Of a DNA stretch of 5,928 nt, positions 5,133 through 5,928 are shown one piece after another. The stretch spans positions 1-5,928 of the forward strand of contig SCSO01000033.1 in assembly GCA_004297865.1 (NCBI GenBank), given 5' to 3'. Each line of letters opens with the position of its first letter. The first letter of the stretch is position 1. The translations under genes were made by a program, and so were the position numbers. The notes beneath the pieces are model-generated. The model did not search any database. It was not told the origin of the DNA and saw nothing but the letters and a program-made list of their open reading frames with translations. Source of the stretch: Legionella sp. (GTDB lineage: Bacteria; Pseudomonadota; Gammaproteobacteria; Legionellales; Legionellaceae).

Positions 5133-5928
5133 TTACTCTTTTACTTTATAATCATCAGTATATTTTTGACTTAGAGCTTTAGCTTTAACTAAGTCATCAG
5201 CACTTAGTGTTTTCTCAAGTTCAGTTTGGTTAGTGGCTGCTTTGTCATAACCATGATTCACTGCAGCAGTAAACCAGGCATAGGCTTCGACAGGATTAGC
5301 AGTTAAACCAATTCCATCGCGGTAATACACACCCATTTGGTTTTGTGCTTTAGCGAAACCTTGTTCAGCAGATTTACGCATCCAAGCTAATGACTGATCC
5401 ACATTGCGAGTCACACCATCACCACGGAAATACATATCTGCCATGTTAAATTGCGCATTAGCATTTCCGGCATCAGCACTCTTTTGATACCAATAAGCCG
5501 CTTTTTGTAAATCGGCTTTGCCCAATTTACCAGAATCATAAAGATACCCTAGTTCTAATTGGGATTTAGCATGATTTTGATTAGCTGCTTTTTCTAAGTA
5601 TTGGGCGGCTTTATTCATATCTGGTTGAACACCATCGCCACCTTGCTCATAAATCAAGCCTAAATTGTATTGGGCGCTAGCATTACCCATTTCAGCACCT
5701 TTGGTATACCATTTAATGGCTTCATTGAGGTCTTTTTTAACACCTATTCCATTATCATAATCATACCCAATAGCTAAAGCAGCGTTACTATTACCTAAAT
5801 CAACAGCTTTTTTGTACCAAACCATCGCAGTGTCTACGTTTTGGGGGACGCCATAACCATTATCATACATGTAACCTACGCCATATTGGCCTTCGGCATT
5901 ATTCTGATCAGCCGCTTTTTGATACCAT
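5133..5928 (-). CDS. Sel1-like (TPR-related) repeat protein, 5' end outside window
   Basis: The frame is open from the right edge (first complete codon at 5927-5925, Trp) to the TAA at 5135-5133, giving 264 codons. The ATG at 5870 lies inside a repeat and is not the true start, since the preceding codons read WYQKAADQNNAEGQYGVGY, a normal Sel1 repeat. About six full 36-residue repeats follow the pattern A.aq..lG.mY..G.GV..d...A..WY.KAA..G, ending with AYAWFTAAVNHGY. A 37-residue helical charged tail (to DDYKVKE) closes the protein. Sel1 proteins are alpha-alpha solenoids that bind partner proteins; in Legionella they include EnhC, LpnE and LidL, which affect host entry and trafficking. Which one this resembles cannot be told without the N-terminus. 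A strong terminator follows the gene. Confidence 0.92.
   Translation of the reverse strand, partial: WYQKAADQNNAEGQYGVGYMYDNGYGVPQNVDTAMVWYKKAVDLGNSNAALAIGYDYDNGIGVKKDLNEAIKWYTKGAEMGNASAQYNLGLIYEQGGDGVQPDMNKAAQYLEKAANQNHAKSQLELGYLYDSGKLGKADLQKAAYWYQKSADAGNANAQFNMADMYFRGDGVTRNVDQSLAWMRKSAEQGFAKAQNQMGVYYRDGIGLTANPVEAYAWFTAAVNHGYDKAATNQTELEKTLSADDLVKAKALSQKYTDDYKVKE

Noticed and set aside
5868..5870. ATG as start of the Sel1-repeat gene
   Set aside because: The in-frame codons upstream to the window edge encode a normal Sel1 repeat, so this Met is internal (M of YGVGYMYDNG).
5133..5928. Repeated units as tandem DNA repeat or CRISPR-like array
   Set aside because: The periodicity is at protein level (36-residue Sel1 units) with diverged DNA; there are no identical repeats with unique spacers.
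1..5928. tRNA, rRNA, complete insertion sequence or riboswitch
   Set aside because: No cloverleaf, rRNA-like block, transposase or long structured leader was seen; the only intergenic stretches are 40, 46, 184 and 63 bp.

Overview
The window looks like chromosomal DNA of an AT-rich gammaproteobacterium, most probably a Legionella or a close relative in Legionellales. This rests on gene content and style: a domain-less, helical, effector-like protein, a secreted GH18 chitinase, a Sel1-repeat protein, low GC throughout, and a PmrA-like box. The genus is an inference, because no rRNA or other marker gene is present.

Layout from left to right. Positions 1-225 (minus) are the first 75 codons of a small membrane protein built like a two-TM potassium channel subunit, but with GMG where the filter normally has GYG. 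Positions 266-2092 (minus) encode a 608-residue helical, coiled-coil protein with no recognisable domain. Its upstream gap holds an extended -10 promoter and an ATTAAG-N5-CTTAAT dyad. Positions 2139-3101 (minus) encode a signal-peptide-bearing GH18 chitinase with an intact DxxDxDxE motif. A 184-bp divergent intergenic region (3102-3285) holds an 11-bp inverted repeat around a plausible chitinase promoter. Positions 3286-4368 (plus) encode a Rieske non-heme iron oxygenase alpha subunit with all metal ligands but no reductase or beta subunit nearby. It converges on, and overlaps by 4 nt, a membrane-anchored left-handed beta-helix (hexapeptide) protein at 4365-5069 (minus). A strong intrinsic terminator at 5086-5116 separates that gene from a Sel1-repeat gene (5133 to the right edge, minus) whose 5' end lies outside the window.

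The genes do not form one obvious pathway. The best-supported functional pairing is the chitinase and the large helical protein, which are co-directional and 46 bp apart. Both could act outside the bacterial cytoplasm: the chitinase as a secreted enzyme, the helical protein possibly as a type IVB (Dot/Icm) substrate. The helical protein seems to have its own regulated promoter. That promoter overlaps the longest-ORF start codon, so translation may really begin at the internal Met13 codon (position 2056).
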